A stretch of DNA of 64,000 nucleotides from Streptomyces sedi (GTDB taxonomy: Bacteria > Actinomycetota > Actinomycetes > Streptomycetales > Streptomycetaceae), in assembly GCF_006335015.1 (NCBI RefSeq), contig NZ_VDGT01000026.1:30235-94234 (forward strand), written 5' to 3'. Made by a program: the position numbers and the translations under genes. The notes under the pieces were generated by a model. That model was not told the origin of the DNA, made no database searches, and saw only the letters and a list, made by a program, of their open reading frames with translations. Each line of letters begins with the position of its first letter. The stretch's first letter is position 1. Shown in pieces: positions 31,162 through 40,737 of the stretch.

Positions 31162-32913
31162 TCAGGAACGGGCCGGGGTCTGCCAGAGGGAGCGGTCGGC
31201 GAGGGCGTCCCGGGCGCGGTCCTCCAGGGAGTCGCCCTGGTCGGCGCCGGCGGCCTCGCGTTCGGCCAGCGGGGCGTCGTCCGCCGGGACGTCCGGGCGC
31301 GGCGCGGAGTCGCACTCGGAACGGGACGGCGGCAGCACGCCGTTGATCAGGTAGTCGTTGACCTTCTCCGTCACGCACTCGTTCAGCCCGTAGAGCCCGT
31401 GGGTGCCGCTGTCGCGGACGGATATCAGCTGGTTGTCCAGGGCGTCGGCCATCGCGGGGCCGCCCGCGTACTGCGTCGCCGGGTCACCGTCGGCCTGGAT
31501 CACCAGCCCCGTCGGGTAGCCGTCGCGCTCCAGCCCCACCAGCGGCTCCGGCGGGTCGAAGCTCCTGAAGGTGCAGGTGGTGGGCGCGGCGCCGACCACT
31601 CCGCTGCCGTTGAAGTCGTGGTACGGGTACTTGTCGCGGTACTCCCGCATGTCGTCGTAGTAGGTGGCCAGGTCGCCTGGCCAGTCGGCCTCGCAGGTGA
31701 CCGTGTCGTACACCCCGGACTCGACCCGGGGGATGCCCTGTTCGGTCAGGATGTTGGCCGCCGCCGCGCCCGCGTCCGGGGAGAGGGGCGCGTCCTCGGC
31801 CGACGCCGCGCGGACCTCGGCCACCACCTCGGCGACGACGTCCCACACCGGGCGGGGCTGGGTGCCGAGGGCGAGGAAGGAGTCGAGCGCGTCGCGGTCG
31901 AACTCGCGCGGCCAGTAGGCCGGCCAGTCCTCGGGCCGCTCGCGGTCGATCGTCACCGGCGTCTCCGCCAGCTCGGCGGCCAGCGCCTCCGTGGCGGCCA
32001 GCACCTCGTCCTCGGAGGCGCCCAGGCCGAAGGTGGAGTCGCGTTCGCCGACCCACTCGGCCCACGCCTCCACGTTGGACCGGACGCCCACGGACTGCTG
32101 GAGGAACTGCTCACGCCACAGCCAGTCGGGGTGGATCGAGGAGTCCAGCACGCTGCGGTTCAGCCCCTCGGGGAAGAGGCTGCCGTAGACCGCGCCCAGA
32201 TAGGTGCCGTAGGAGTACCCCAGGTAGTTGATCTTCTCCTCGCCGAGCGCGGCACGGATCACGTCCATGTCGCGGGCGGTGTTCGCCGTGTTGATGTGCG
32301 GGCGGATACCGCCGCCCGCGCGCTCGCACGCCTCCTCGCGCGCCTGCGCGTACTCCGTGTACTCGGCGAACTGCTCGTCGGTGGGCCGGGTGGTGTCCGG
32401 CTTCCGCTCCTCCACGGTCTCGCACATGAGCTGGCTGGAGCGGCCGACGCCGCGCGGGTCGAAACCGATCAGGTCGAAGCTCTCCGCGACCTCGAAGTCG
32501 CGCGATCCGAGCGGCATCGCGAGGCCGCCCCCGCCGGGGCCGCCCGGGTTGAACAGCAGGACGCCCTGCCGGCGCTCCTCGTCCTTCGCCTTGATCCGGC
32601 TGACCTCAAGGCGGAGCGAACCCTCGCCCGGCTCCTCGTAGTTCAAGGGGACGACCACGGTGGCGCACTCCATGAGCTTCCACTGTCCCTGCCACGGGTC
32701 GACGATGATGCCGTCCTCCGGCTGCTCCGACGGCGGTGGCTGCTCCCACTCCGGGCACTCGGCCCAGTCCGGCTCCTGCCCGTAGAACTCCGCCAGCTCG
32801 TCGTCCTCCGCGCCCTGGGCAGGCGCCCCGACCGCCACCGCGACCAACGCCGTCATCCCGAAGGCCAGCGCGATGCCCGCACCGCGCCGCACTCCTCTTG
32901 TCCCGCGCACCAC
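31162..32913 (-). CDS. Secreted alpha/beta hydrolase, tripeptidyl aminopeptidase-like (SlpD/SlpE type)
   Basis: A 583-residue exported serine peptidase-like protein. The signal peptide spans about residues 1-34 (ending PAQGA). The oxyanion-type FNPGGPGGGG is at 121-130, FDPRGVGRS at 151-159, nucleophile elbow GYSYG at 232-236 (S234), an aspartate in QADGDPATQY and a histidine in SGTHGLYG near residue 505. A C-terminal TAP-like domain with cysteines follows. These enzymes release N-terminal tripeptides from proteins in Streptomyces. It starts at a GTG (32913), the first of two consecutive GTG codons, and lies beside a two-component pair (32980-34873) read in the same direction, 66 bases apart. 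Confidence 0.9.
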   Translation of the reverse strand: MVRGTRGVRRGAGIALAFGMTALVAVAVGAPAQGAEDDELAEFYGQEPDWAECPEWEQPPPSEQPEDGIIVDPWQGQWKLMECATVVVPLNYEEPGEGSLRLEVSRIKAKDEERRQGVLLFNPGGPGGGGLAMPLGSRDFEVAESFDLIGFDPRGVGRSSQLMCETVEERKPDTTRPTDEQFAEYTEYAQAREEACERAGGGIRPHINTANTARDMDVIRAALGEEKINYLGYSYGTYLGAVYGSLFPEGLNRSVLDSSIHPDWLWREQFLQQSVGVRSNVEAWAEWVGERDSTFGLGASEDEVLAATEALAAELAETPVTIDRERPEDWPAYWPREFDRDALDSFLALGTQPRPVWDVVAEVVAEVRAASAEDAPLSPDAGAAAANILTEQGIPRVESGVYDTVTCEADWPGDLATYYDDMREYRDKYPYHDFNGSGVVGAAPTTCTFRSFDPPEPLVGLERDGYPTGLVIQADGDPATQYAGGPAMADALDNQLISVRDSGTHGLYGLNECVTEKVNDYLINGVLPPSRSECDSAPRPDVPADDAPLAEREAAGADQGDSLEDRARDALADRSLWQTPARS

Positions 32914-32979
32914 TGGGTGCTCCCGTCCTCGTCCAACAAGACGAGAGCGACGCTAGGGAGCGGGGTGTTACAGGAACGT

Positions 32980-34203
32980 TCAGAAAGGGGGGTCCGCGCG
33001 AGGCAGATCCAGCCGCACCGCGAGACCGCCCTCGCGCGGCGCGTCGAGCCGCAGGGCGCCGTCGTGCGCGGTGGCGACGGCCGACACCAGGGCGAGCCCC
33101 AGCCCGTGCCCCGCGCCTCGGCGCTTGACCCGGCCGTCGCCGCGCACGAACGGCTCGACCAGCGAGGGCACCAGCTCGGGCGCCACCACCGGGCCGGAGT
33201 TGACCACCGTCAGCCGGGTCGCGGTGCCCTCGACCGACTGCTCCACCCGGGCATGGCCGCCGCGGTGGTTGTGACGGATCGCGTTGCGCACCAGGTTCGA
33301 CAGGGCCTGGCGTATCAGCACCGGGTCGCCGAGGGCCCAGACGGTCCTCCCCTCCGGGTGGTGCAGCTCGACGCCGGCGGCCTCGGCCTCGGCACCGTGG
33401 CGTGCGACCACGGAGCGAGCCAGCTCGACCAGCTCCACCGGCTCGCGCACCCGCACTCCGCCCTCGGCGTCGCAGAGGTCCAACAGGGCGTTGACCGTCT
33501 CGATGTTGGCGCGGTTCATCTCGCGCACCCGGCCGGCGAGCGCGCGGAACTCGCGGGCGTCCGTCTCCGGGTCGTCCAAGGCGACGTCGATCATCGTCTG
33601 CGTCGTGGCCAGCGGGGTCCGCAGCTCGTGCGAGGCGTTCGCGGCGAAGCGCCGGTGCGTGGCGAAGGAGCGCTCCAGCGAGGCGAGCATCCGGTCGAAG
33701 GTGTCGGCGAGGTCGCTGACCTCGTCCCTGGGGCCCTCAAGTCCCACGCGGTGGTCGAGGTTTCCCGTCGCGGCGCGGGTGGCCGCGAGGTTGATCGCGG
33801 CCAGCGGTCTGATGATGCGGCCGGCGACGAGCCACCCGACGGCGGCGCCCAGCAGGGCGAGCGCGGCCAGGGCTATCCCCGAGACCAGCAGGAACGTGTC
33901 GAGGAAGTCGTCCGCACTCTGGATCTCCACGGCCCCGCCCACGCCCGGGGGCTCCACCCGCTCGAACGAGGAGGCCCCGCCGAAGGTCTCGCTCAGCTGG
34001 AAGGCCGGCACGTACCGCATGAAGAGGTACACGATCACGATGAAGACGGCGACCGAGCCCGTGACCATCCCCGCGTAACTCAGCGCCAGCCGCACCCGTA
34101 TCGGCACCCCGGACCGGAACGGGGGGCGCAGCCACTCTCCCGACGCCCGCCTCTCCCCGGGCGCCGGCCGCTCCAGGGTCCCCGCCGACTCGTGTGCCGT
34201 CAT
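32980..34203 (-). CDS. Sensor histidine kinase (HAMP, HisKA, HATPase)
   Basis: A 407-residue membrane sensor kinase. Membrane spans are at about 38-62 and 104-128, enclosing a short extracytoplasmic loop of about 40 residues. HAMP follows (AGRIIRPLAAINLAATRA), then phosphoacceptor H192 in FAANASHELRTPL and an ATPase domain with NLVRNAIRHN and GHGLGLALV. It lies ten bases after the OmpR-type regulator gene and is its partner. The small outer loop suggests sensing of an envelope or small-molecule signal. Confidence 0.93.
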   Translation of the reverse strand: MTAHESAGTLERPAPGERRASGEWLRPPFRSGVPIRVRLALSYAGMVTGSVAVFIVIVYLFMRYVPAFQLSETFGGASSFERVEPPGVGGAVEIQSADDFLDTFLLVSGIALAALALLGAAVGWLVAGRIIRPLAAINLAATRAATGNLDHRVGLEGPRDEVSDLADTFDRMLASLERSFATHRRFAANASHELRTPLATTQTMIDVALDDPETDAREFRALAGRVREMNRANIETVNALLDLCDAEGGVRVREPVELVELARSVVARHGAEAEAAGVELHHPEGRTVWALGDPVLIRQALSNLVRNAIRHNHRGGHARVEQSVEGTATRLTVVNSGPVVAPELVPSLVEPFVRGDGRVKRRGAGHGLGLALVSAVATAHDGALRLDAPREGGLAVRLDLPRADPPF

Positions 34204-34213
34204 CCCGGCCTCC

Positions 34214-34873
34214 TCACTGCCCGAAGCGGTAGCCGGCGCCCGGCACGGTCTGGATCACCCACGGCCTGCCCAGGCGTTTGCGCAGCGTGGAGATGGTGAC
34301 GCGGGGGGAGTTGGTGAAGAGGTTGGCGTTGGCGTCCCACGCCTGCTCCAGGATCGCCTCCGCGCTCAGCACCCCGCCCTCGGCCTTCATCAGGACCTGG
34401 AGCACCGCGAACTCCTTGGGGCTCAGGCGCACTTCGCGCCCTCCGCGCTCCACCACCCGCCGGAACGGGTCGAGCCGCACGCCCAGCGACTCCAGCACCG
34501 GGGGGCGCGCCGGCTGCGCGCGGCGCTCCAGCGCGCGCAGCCGCGCGACCAGCTCGGGCAGCTCGAAGGGCTTCGGCAGATAGTCGTCGGCGCCGATCTC
34601 GAAGCCGGAGACCCGGTCCCAGAGCGACCCCGCCGCCGTCAACATCAGTACGCGCAGCCGCGGATGCTCGGCCGCGATGCGCCGGCACACCTCGTCGCCG
34701 TGCACCCCCGGCAGGTCGCGGTCGAGGAGGACCACCTCGTAGTCGTTGACCGTGATGGCCTCCAACGCGGCCTCGCCGTCGTGGACCACGTCGGCGACGA
34801 TCGTCGCCCGGCGCAGCCCGGCCTGGACCGCGTCGGCGAGATACGGCTCGTCCTCGACGATCAGCACACGCAT
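34214..34873 (-). CDS. OmpR/PhoB-family response regulator
   Basis: A 219-residue response regulator. The receiver has E7/D8, phosphorylation site D51 (VVLLDRDLPG) and a lysine in YLPKPFEL. The winged-helix domain covers about 125-215 (LSPKEFAVLQVLM, ISTLRKRLGRPWVIQTVPGAGYRFG). I start it at the ATG at 34873 behind GAGGAG; the frame is open 51 bases further up. It is the first gene of an operon with the kinase, and the peptidase gene follows, so the peptidase may be a target. Confidence 0.93.
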   Translation of the reverse strand: MRVLIVEDEPYLADAVQAGLRRATIVADVVHDGEAALEAITVNDYEVVLLDRDLPGVHGDEVCRRIAAEHPRLRVLMLTAAGSLWDRVSGFEIGADDYLPKPFELPELVARLRALERRAQPARPPVLESLGVRLDPFRRVVERGGREVRLSPKEFAVLQVLMKAEGGVLSAEAILEQAWDANANLFTNSPRVTISTLRKRLGRPWVIQTVPGAGYRFGQ

Positions 34874-35564
34874 GACTGGACTCCTCGCTCGGCACCGCTC
34901 CACCACACCCCGCAAAGAACCCAACCACGCGTCATGTTCCGAAAACGTAAAGGGGGTGGACCCGGGCGGGCGGAGCCGACACCGCCTCAGAACCCCTCCG
35001 CCGCACCCGGGTTGCCCGCGAGAGAGCCCGTCCCGAGCCTGCCCCGGAGGGCACGTTTTCCTCCGATGCCCTGTCGGAGCCCTCCCACCCCACGATCGAT
35101 CAGTGAAGTTTTCCGGAGATCTCGTGAAGGCTCGACGTGCGCAGCTCCTCGGGAGGTTCGCGAGGCGAACGTACTGCGGCGTACGGGTTCGCGTCCCATG
35201 TGCGCGCCGTCAGCGCTGCCCGGCACGCCCCCCTTGGCGCCGAGCCTCGCGACCCCCGCCGCCCGCCCTCGTTCCGTCGCAGGTCAGCACGGCGATGTAG
35301 GGGAGGCCTGAGGCGCGGGGTGCGTCGGGCACGCGGTGCGGGGTGTAGCCGGCCCCCCTCGCTGAGTGTCCGGAGGGCGCGGCGAGAAGGGGGGCCAGGG
35401 CCATCGGACGGCCGCCGCCCGCTCTCCTAGTCTGTGGGCAGTTGTCAGGATCCGGCGACCGCGAGCGGCGGCGAACCGAGGGATCCGCACTCCCGGGTGT
35501 GTGAAGTCGGCTCTCCCCGCTCCGCGTTCGGGAACCGCGCGCCGACCCATCTCTCGGAGGAACC
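34874..35564. other. 690-base stretch without a supported gene
   Basis: I see no convincing reading frame here on either strand. The only clear structure is a pair of neighbouring dyads: GTTCGC-gag-GCGAAC (35156-35170) and then CGTACtgcgGCGTACG. Several open frames exist, but their amino-acid make-up (arginine and proline runs) is that of non-coding G+C-rich DNA. The right end must hold the promoter of the 35565 gene. Confidence 0.5.
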
Positions 35565-36497
35565 GTGATACGCAGAATCGGTACGACCGCCGCCGCAGCG
35601 CTGTGCTGCACCCTGGCCGGTGTGGGCCTCGTGGGCTGTGACGACGACGTGGCGTCAGCCGATCCGGAGTCGTCGGAGTCCGCGGACGGCGGCGCCTCGG
35701 ACGAGGGGAACGACGAGGGGGTCACGCCCGGCGGCGCGGGCGTCGAGCAGATCGAGCTGGACGGCCAGACCGTCAACGTCAACATCCACTGCGCCGGCGA
35801 GTCCGCCGAGGGCCAGCCGGTCGTCTTCCTGCTGCACGGCGGCGGCGAGGACGTCAGCAACATGTCCGACCTCCTGGAGACCCTCTCCGCCGACGGCCAG
35901 GTCTGCGCCTACGACCGGCTCGGCGCCGGCGGCAGCGACGCGCCGCTCGGCCCGCAGGACTTCGAGGACACCGGCGCCATCCTGGGCGGCGTGATCGAGG
36001 AGGTCGCCTCCGGCAAGCCGATCGTGCTCGCCGGGCACTCCATGGGCGGGCTGATCGCCGCCCGTTACGCGCCGGAGAACGAGCAGGTCGCGGGCGTCGT
36101 CCTGCTGGACGCCACCGGTCCGCACGCGGCGGGCGACTTCGCCGAGCGCATCCCCGAGGACGTCGAGGGCCCCACCGCCGAGCTGCGCGCCGCCCAACTC
36201 GCGGTCTTCGAGGGGCAGAACCCGGAGCAGCTGGTCTTCACCGACGCCGACGTCGTCCCCGCCGGCGACATCCCGGCGCGGGTGCTCCAGCACGGCGTCC
36301 AGTACCTCGCGGAGCTGGACCCCGAGTACGGCGAGGGGCTTGAGGAGGACTGGACCGCCGCCCAGGAGGAGTGGCTGAACCTCTCCACCGACAGCGAGCG
36401 GACCGTTGTCGAGGGCGCCGGCCACTACATCCACACCGACGTGCCCGACGCCGCCGTCGAGGCGATCGAGGACGTCGTCGCCCGCGCCGCCGGCTGA
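35565..36497 (+). CDS. Lipoprotein alpha/beta hydrolase
   Basis: A 310-residue exported lipid-anchored hydrolase. The lipobox is LVGC with C25, followed by a 35-residue acidic serine/glycine-rich linker. The fold marks are HGGGED (91-96), nucleophile elbow GHSMG with S159, and histidine in GAGHYIHTD near 288. Family members include esterases, lipases and haloperoxidase-like hydrolases; the substrate is open. It starts at a GTG behind GGAGGAA. A strong terminator follows. Confidence 0.88.
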   Translation: MIRRIGTTAAAALCCTLAGVGLVGCDDDVASADPESSESADGGASDEGNDEGVTPGGAGVEQIELDGQTVNVNIHCAGESAEGQPVVFLLHGGGEDVSNMSDLLETLSADGQVCAYDRLGAGGSDAPLGPQDFEDTGAILGGVIEEVASGKPIVLAGHSMGGLIAARYAPENEQVAGVVLLDATGPHAAGDFAERIPEDVEGPTAELRAAQLAVFEGQNPEQLVFTDADVVPAGDIPARVLQHGVQYLAELDPEYGEGLEEDWTAAQEEWLNLSTDSERTVVEGAGHYIHTDVPDAAVEAIEDVVARAAG

Positions 36498-36624
36498 CCG
36501 CGCGCCGACCGGACGAGACCGAGCGGGGACGACACCGGCCGGACGACACCTACCGGAGACGAAGCCGACCGGAGACATCACCGGCGGAGACGTAACCGCC
36601 CCGACGAGACCGGCCGGACGAGAC

Positions 36625-36667
36625 CGGCCGCCGGGTGCCCACCCCCTCCGTGGGCACCCGGCGGCCG
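36625..36667. terminator. Bidirectional terminator, 18-bp perfect stem
   Basis: CGGCCGCCGGGTGCCCAC (36625-36642) pairs perfectly with 36650-36667 around a seven-base loop. It separates the convergent lipoprotein and MMPL genes. The preceding 36490-36620 is a degenerate run of GACGA-ACCGG-like units. Confidence 0.9.
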
Positions 36668-36694
36668 TGTCTCATCGCCCGAAGGCTCCGAACG

Positions 36695-38944
36695 TCACAC
36701 GCCGCTCGGGTTCTTCGCACGCGCGACGGTGGCGGGCCGCTCCTCCGTGCCGATCAGCACGGGCGCCGGCTCCTCCTCGGGGCCGCCCTCGCGCAGCCCG
36801 AACCTGTCGTGGAACCGGCGCAGCGGGCCCGGCGCCCACCAGGCGTTCCGCCCCAACACCCGCATCGCGGCCGGCACCAGCACGCCCCGGATGGCGACCG
36901 CGTCGACGAGGATCGCGAGCCCGGTGGCGAGGCCGAACATCTGCATGAAGCTGATCTTCGACGTTCCGAAGGCGAAGAAACTCACGGCGAGCACCACGGC
37001 CGCCGCGCTGACGATCCGCCCGGTGTGGCCCAGGCCCCCGGCCACCGCCGTCTCGTTGTCCGCGCCCTGGTCGTGCAGCTCCTTGATGCGGCTGGTGACG
37101 AAGACCTCGTAGTCCATCGACAGGCCGAAGGCGATGCAGAAGACGAGCACCACCATCGAGGTGTCCATCGGCTGCGCGGTGAAGCCGAACACCGAGCCCA
37201 GGTTGCCCTCCTGGTACATCCAGGTCACCACGCCGAGCGCGGCGCCCATGCTCACCAGGTTCAACAGCAGCGCCCTGACCGGCTGCACCACGCTGCCGGT
37301 GAAGAGGAAGAGCAGCGCGAACGTCGTCAGCACCACCAGCGCCGCGGCGAGCGGGACCCATGAGCCGACCGTGGCGTTGGAGTCGACCAGGGCGGCGTCC
37401 GCCCCGCCCACCAGCGGCTCCGCCTCGGCGGGGGAGGGCACCTCGCGGACGTCGTGGACCAGTTCCTGGGCCTCGTCCGACTTGGGGGTCAGCACGCTGA
37501 CCACGTTGATCCGCTGCGCGTCGTCGCGGCCCAGGCCCGGGTCGCCGGGGCCGGCGGCGGCGCCGTCCGCGTAGACGGCGGCGCTGGTCTCGACGCGCAC
37601 CACGCCGTCCAGGCCGGCGAGTTCGGTGGCGTAGGAGTCCAACGCGGGGGCGTCCACCGGGGCGTCGACGACGATCCGCAGCGCGCTGTCGTCGTTGCCC
37701 TCGAAGTTCTCCTGGAGCGCCGCGGAGACCTGGCGGCTCTCGGCGTTCTCCGGCAGCACCCGTTCGTCCGCCGTGCCGAAGGTGATCCCCAGCAGCGGGC
37801 TCGCCGCGACCAGCAGCAGCGCGAGCACCGGCAGCGCGGTGAGCGCCGGGCGCCGCATCACGGCGCGCGCCATCCGGCCCCACACCGACTCGCGGCTCCC
37901 ACCGCGCCCGCGCCCGACCCACGGCATCCGGCCCCCGTTGATCCGGTGGCCCAACACCCGCAGCAGCGCCGGCAGCACGAAGAGGGTGGTGAGCGCCGCG
38001 ATGGCGACGACGCCGACACCGGCGTAGCCGAAGGAGCGCAGGAAGTACTGCGGGAAGACCATCAGCGCCCCGAGCGCGGCGGCGACCGTGGCCGCCGAGA
38101 AGGCGACCGTGCGGCCCGCGGTGCGCACCGTGTGGCGGACCGCGGCCTCGACGGAGGCGCCGGCGGCCAGCCGCTCGCGGAACCGGCTGACCATCAGCAG
38201 CGCGTAGTCGATGCCGAGCCCGAGGCCGAGCGCGGTGGTCAGGTTGGTGGCGAGGATCGAGACGTCGGTGACGGTGCCGAGCACATACAGCTGGGCGAAC
38301 GTGCCGAGGATGGCGAGCACGCCGACGGCCAGCGGCAGCAGCGCGGCGACCACGCTGCCGAAGACGACGAGCAGCAGCAGGAGCGTCAGCGGGATGGCGA
38401 TGCCCTCGGCGAGCAGCAGGTCGTCCGCGACCTGCGCGTTCATCTCGTTGCCCACGGCGCCGCCGCCGCCGGCGCGGACGGTGAGGCCGTCGTCCCGCTC
38501 GCCGGCGTGTGCGTCGAGGACGGCCTGGATGTTCTCCTCCAACTCGACGTTCTCGCCGGCCACATGGGCCAGCAGCAGGGCCTGGTGGCCGTCACCCGAG
38601 CGCAGCGCCGGGCTCTCGGTGCCCCAGTAGGAGATGACGTGGGCGACGTTCGGCTCGGCGGCCAGCTCGGCGGTCAGCGCCCGGCCGCCGCGCGCGGCCT
38701 CCGGGCTGTCGACGCCGCCCTCGGGGGCGTCGACCAGCAGCACCAGGTTGGTCTGGCCGCCGAACTTCTCCTCGATGACGTCGTTGGCCCGGGACGACTC
38801 GGACGACGGGTCGTCGAAGCCGCCCCCCACCAACTTCCCGAACGCGCCCATGCCGACGGCCCCCAGCAGGACCGTCGCCACGGCGGCGACGACCAGTACC
38901 AGCCGGGCCCGGCGGATCGCCAGTTCGGCTATGCGGTCAAACAC
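36695..38944 (-). CDS. MMPL/RND-family exporter
   Basis: A 749-residue membrane exporter of the MMPL type. Such proteins move lipids or hydrophobic drugs by proton force. It has two repeats, each a first span, an extracytoplasmic domain and a block of five or six spans: span one at VLVVAAVATVLLGAVGMGAF, and MMPL signatures TTALGLGLGIDYALLMVSRFRE and CIAFGLSMDYEVFVTSRIKE in the two halves, with the aspartates of the proton path. It starts at a GTG (38944) behind GGAG. It is divergent from the TetR gene at 39264, a common pairing in which TetR represses the exporter. Confidence 0.92.
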   Translation of the reverse strand: MFDRIAELAIRRARLVLVVAAVATVLLGAVGMGAFGKLVGGGFDDPSSESSRANDVIEEKFGGQTNLVLLVDAPEGGVDSPEAARGGRALTAELAAEPNVAHVISYWGTESPALRSGDGHQALLLAHVAGENVELEENIQAVLDAHAGERDDGLTVRAGGGGAVGNEMNAQVADDLLLAEGIAIPLTLLLLLVVFGSVVAALLPLAVGVLAILGTFAQLYVLGTVTDVSILATNLTTALGLGLGIDYALLMVSRFRERLAAGASVEAAVRHTVRTAGRTVAFSAATVAAALGALMVFPQYFLRSFGYAGVGVVAIAALTTLFVLPALLRVLGHRINGGRMPWVGRGRGGSRESVWGRMARAVMRRPALTALPVLALLLVAASPLLGITFGTADERVLPENAESRQVSAALQENFEGNDDSALRIVVDAPVDAPALDSYATELAGLDGVVRVETSAAVYADGAAAGPGDPGLGRDDAQRINVVSVLTPKSDEAQELVHDVREVPSPAEAEPLVGGADAALVDSNATVGSWVPLAAALVVLTTFALLFLFTGSVVQPVRALLLNLVSMGAALGVVTWMYQEGNLGSVFGFTAQPMDTSMVVLVFCIAFGLSMDYEVFVTSRIKELHDQGADNETAVAGGLGHTGRIVSAAAVVLAVSFFAFGTSKISFMQMFGLATGLAILVDAVAIRGVLVPAAMRVLGRNAWWAPGPLRRFHDRFGLREGGPEEEPAPVLIGTEERPATVARAKNPSGV

Positions 38945-39176
38945 GGACGGACTCCTTCGTGTCCTTGAACTTGCGTCCTTGCGACGGATGAAAAGCGGGC
39001 GAAGTGGGAGGAGTTGACCGTGAGTGGCCGGCGCGGATCGCCGCGCGGGCCGCTCGCCCCGTTCGGTGGTCGGGCTCGGAAGCCCGTGAGGAGGCTCGGA
39101 AGCCGTGAGGAGGTGGAGAGGAACGGGAGGGGGAGGTGGAACGCGCCCCTCGTCGCCGGGCATGACGCTAGCGGGG

Positions 39177-39193
39177 TGCCAGGGAATTTGGCA
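39177..39193. promoter_or_regulatory. Dyad TGCCA-N7-TGGCA between MMPL and TetR genes
   Basis: TGCCAGGGAATTTGGCA is a perfect five-base inverted repeat with a seven-base centre, in the divergent promoter region, 70 bases before the TetR start. It is a plausible TetR site, though short. Confidence 0.5.
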
Positions 39194-39263
39194 GTGTGAG
39201 AATTTTCTGACGGCCCCAGGGGGCGGGGGTGCCGGGGCGCCGCCGCCGTCGTAGGGTCACCGC

Positions 39264-39983
39264 ATGTCCGCAGAGCAGCACGCGCAGGCGCGGCCCTCCC
39301 TGCGGGAGCGGCGCAGGGCCGCCGCCACCCGGGAGATAGTCGAGGCCGCGGAGCGCCACATCACCGAACACGGACCGGCGGCGCTCTCGCTGCGCGCGGT
39401 CGCCCGCGACCTGGGGATGACGGTGCAGGCGCTGTACCACTACTTCCCCAGCCGCGACGCGCTCGTCACCGCGCTCATCGCCAGGACCTACGACGACCTC
39501 GCCGACGCGGTGCGCGCCGCCGTCCAGGCGCCGCCCGCCGAGGAACCGCCGCCGCCGGGCCTCGTGGTGGCGGCCGAGGCGTACCGCCGCTGGGCGGTCG
39601 CCCACCCCGAACGCTTCCAACTGATCTACGGCACCCCGCTGCGCCACTACGAGGCGCCGGTCGACGGCCCCACGACCCGGGCGCTCCAGCGGATGAGCGC
39701 GGTCTTCTACGAGTTGATGTTCGGCGGCTACCGCGTCGAGCAGCTCGCCTCGGCCCGGATCGGCCCGCTCTCCGACGCGTTCCTCGCCCGCCTCGACGCG
39801 CTGGGCGAGCTGCCGGCGCCGGCGACCGCACTGATGCTCAGCGCGTGGGGCCACATGCACGGTCTGGTGGTGCTGGAGGTCTTCGGGCACACCACGTTCG
39901 TCGGGGACGAGCGGGGCGAGATCTTCCGGATGGCGATGCTGGACCTCACCGAGGGGCTGCACGCCCGGATCGCCGGCGACTGA
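39264..39983 (+). CDS. TetR-family regulator with WHG-type C-terminal domain
   Basis: A 239-residue TetR regulator. The helix-turn-helix covers RRAAATREIVEAAERHITEHG to LGMTVQALYHYFPSRDALVTAL. The C-terminal domain contains RWAVAHPERFQLIYGTPL, typical of the TetR_C_13/WHG group, and AWGHMHGLVVLEVFGH. It is transcribed divergently from the MMPL exporter gene and is its probable repressor. The ATG at 39264 has no strong ribosome site. Confidence 0.9.
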   Translation: MSAEQHAQARPSLRERRRAAATREIVEAAERHITEHGPAALSLRAVARDLGMTVQALYHYFPSRDALVTALIARTYDDLADAVRAAVQAPPAEEPPPPGLVVAAEAYRRWAVAHPERFQLIYGTPLRHYEAPVDGPTTRALQRMSAVFYELMFGGYRVEQLASARIGPLSDAFLARLDALGELPAPATALMLSAWGHMHGLVVLEVFGHTTFVGDERGEIFRMAMLDLTEGLHARIAGD

Positions 39984-40062
39984 CGGCCGCGCACCCGCGG
40001 CCGGCGCGCGGCGCCTCGCGGGAACGGGTCGGAGCCGCCGCCCGGCCCGGCGCGGGGTCTCC

Positions 40063-40737
40063 TCAGGAACGGTCGGAGCCGCCCAGGATGCCCCGCTCGT
40101 AGGCCCTGGCCACCGCCTCGGCGCGGTCGTTCACGCCCAACTTGGCGTACACGTGCGTCAGATGGGTCTTCACCGTCGCCTCGCTGACGAACAGCTCCCT
40201 GGCGATCTCCCGGTTCGACGTGCCGCGCGCCACCAGCGCCAGCACCTCCCGCTCCCGCGCGCTCAACGGCCCGGCGGCCGGCGTCCTGACGGCCGAGACC
40301 AGCCGGGAGGCGACGGCGGGGGAGAGCACCGTGCGGCCCTCGGCCGCCGCGCGCACCGCCGTGAACAGCTCCTCGCGCGGGGCGTCCTTCAGCAGATAGC
40401 CGGTCGCGCCCGCCTCGATCGCCGGCAGCGTGTCGGTGTCCGTGTCCCAGGTCGTCAGGACCAGCACCTTCGCGCGCGCCCCGCGCCTGGTCAGCTCCGC
40501 GATGGCGTCCACGCCCCCGCCGCCCGGCATCCGCAGGTCCATCAGCACCACGTCCGGGTCGTGCGCGGCGACCCGCGCGACCGCCTCGACGCCGTCGGCC
40601 GCCTCGGCGACCACCGTGAAGCCGGGCGCCGAGTCGAACATCGCGCGCAGCCCGTCCCGCACCACCGGATGGTCGTCGACCAGCAGCAGGGATATCACCG
40701 GCTCAACGGCCGACCGCGCGGCCTCGTCAGCGCTCAT
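40063..40737 (-). CDS. NarL/LuxR-family response regulator
   Basis: A 224-residue response regulator. The receiver has paired aspartates DDHP (21-22), phosphorylation site D67 (VVLMDLRMPGG) and YLLKDAPREE. The LuxR helix-turn-helix is at about 150-215 (LSAREREVLALVARGTSNREIARELFVSEATVKTHL). The gene overlaps the kinase gene by 11 bases and is the last of the four-gene operon with the ABC exporter, which it probably controls. Confidence 0.93.
   Translation of the reverse strand: MSADEAARSAVEPVISLLLVDDHPVVRDGLRAMFDSAPGFTVVAEAADGVEAVARVAAHDPDVVLMDLRMPGGGGVDAIAELTRRGARAKVLVLTTWDTDTDTLPAIEAGATGYLLKDAPREELFTAVRAAAEGRTVLSPAVASRLVSAVRTPAAGPLSAREREVLALVARGTSNREIARELFVSEATVKTHLTHVYAKLGVNDRAEAVARAYERGILGGSDRS

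Noticed and set aside
34987..35426. Several open frames in the 34874-35564 gap
   Set aside because: Arginine- and proline-rich translations, no ribosome site and no recognisable motif; third-position bias does not single out one frame.
36490..36620. Run of GACGA/ACCGG-like units after the lipoprotein gene, possible satellite or CRISPR
   Set aside because: Units are short, irregular and unspaced; best seen as degenerate low-complexity DNA before the terminator.
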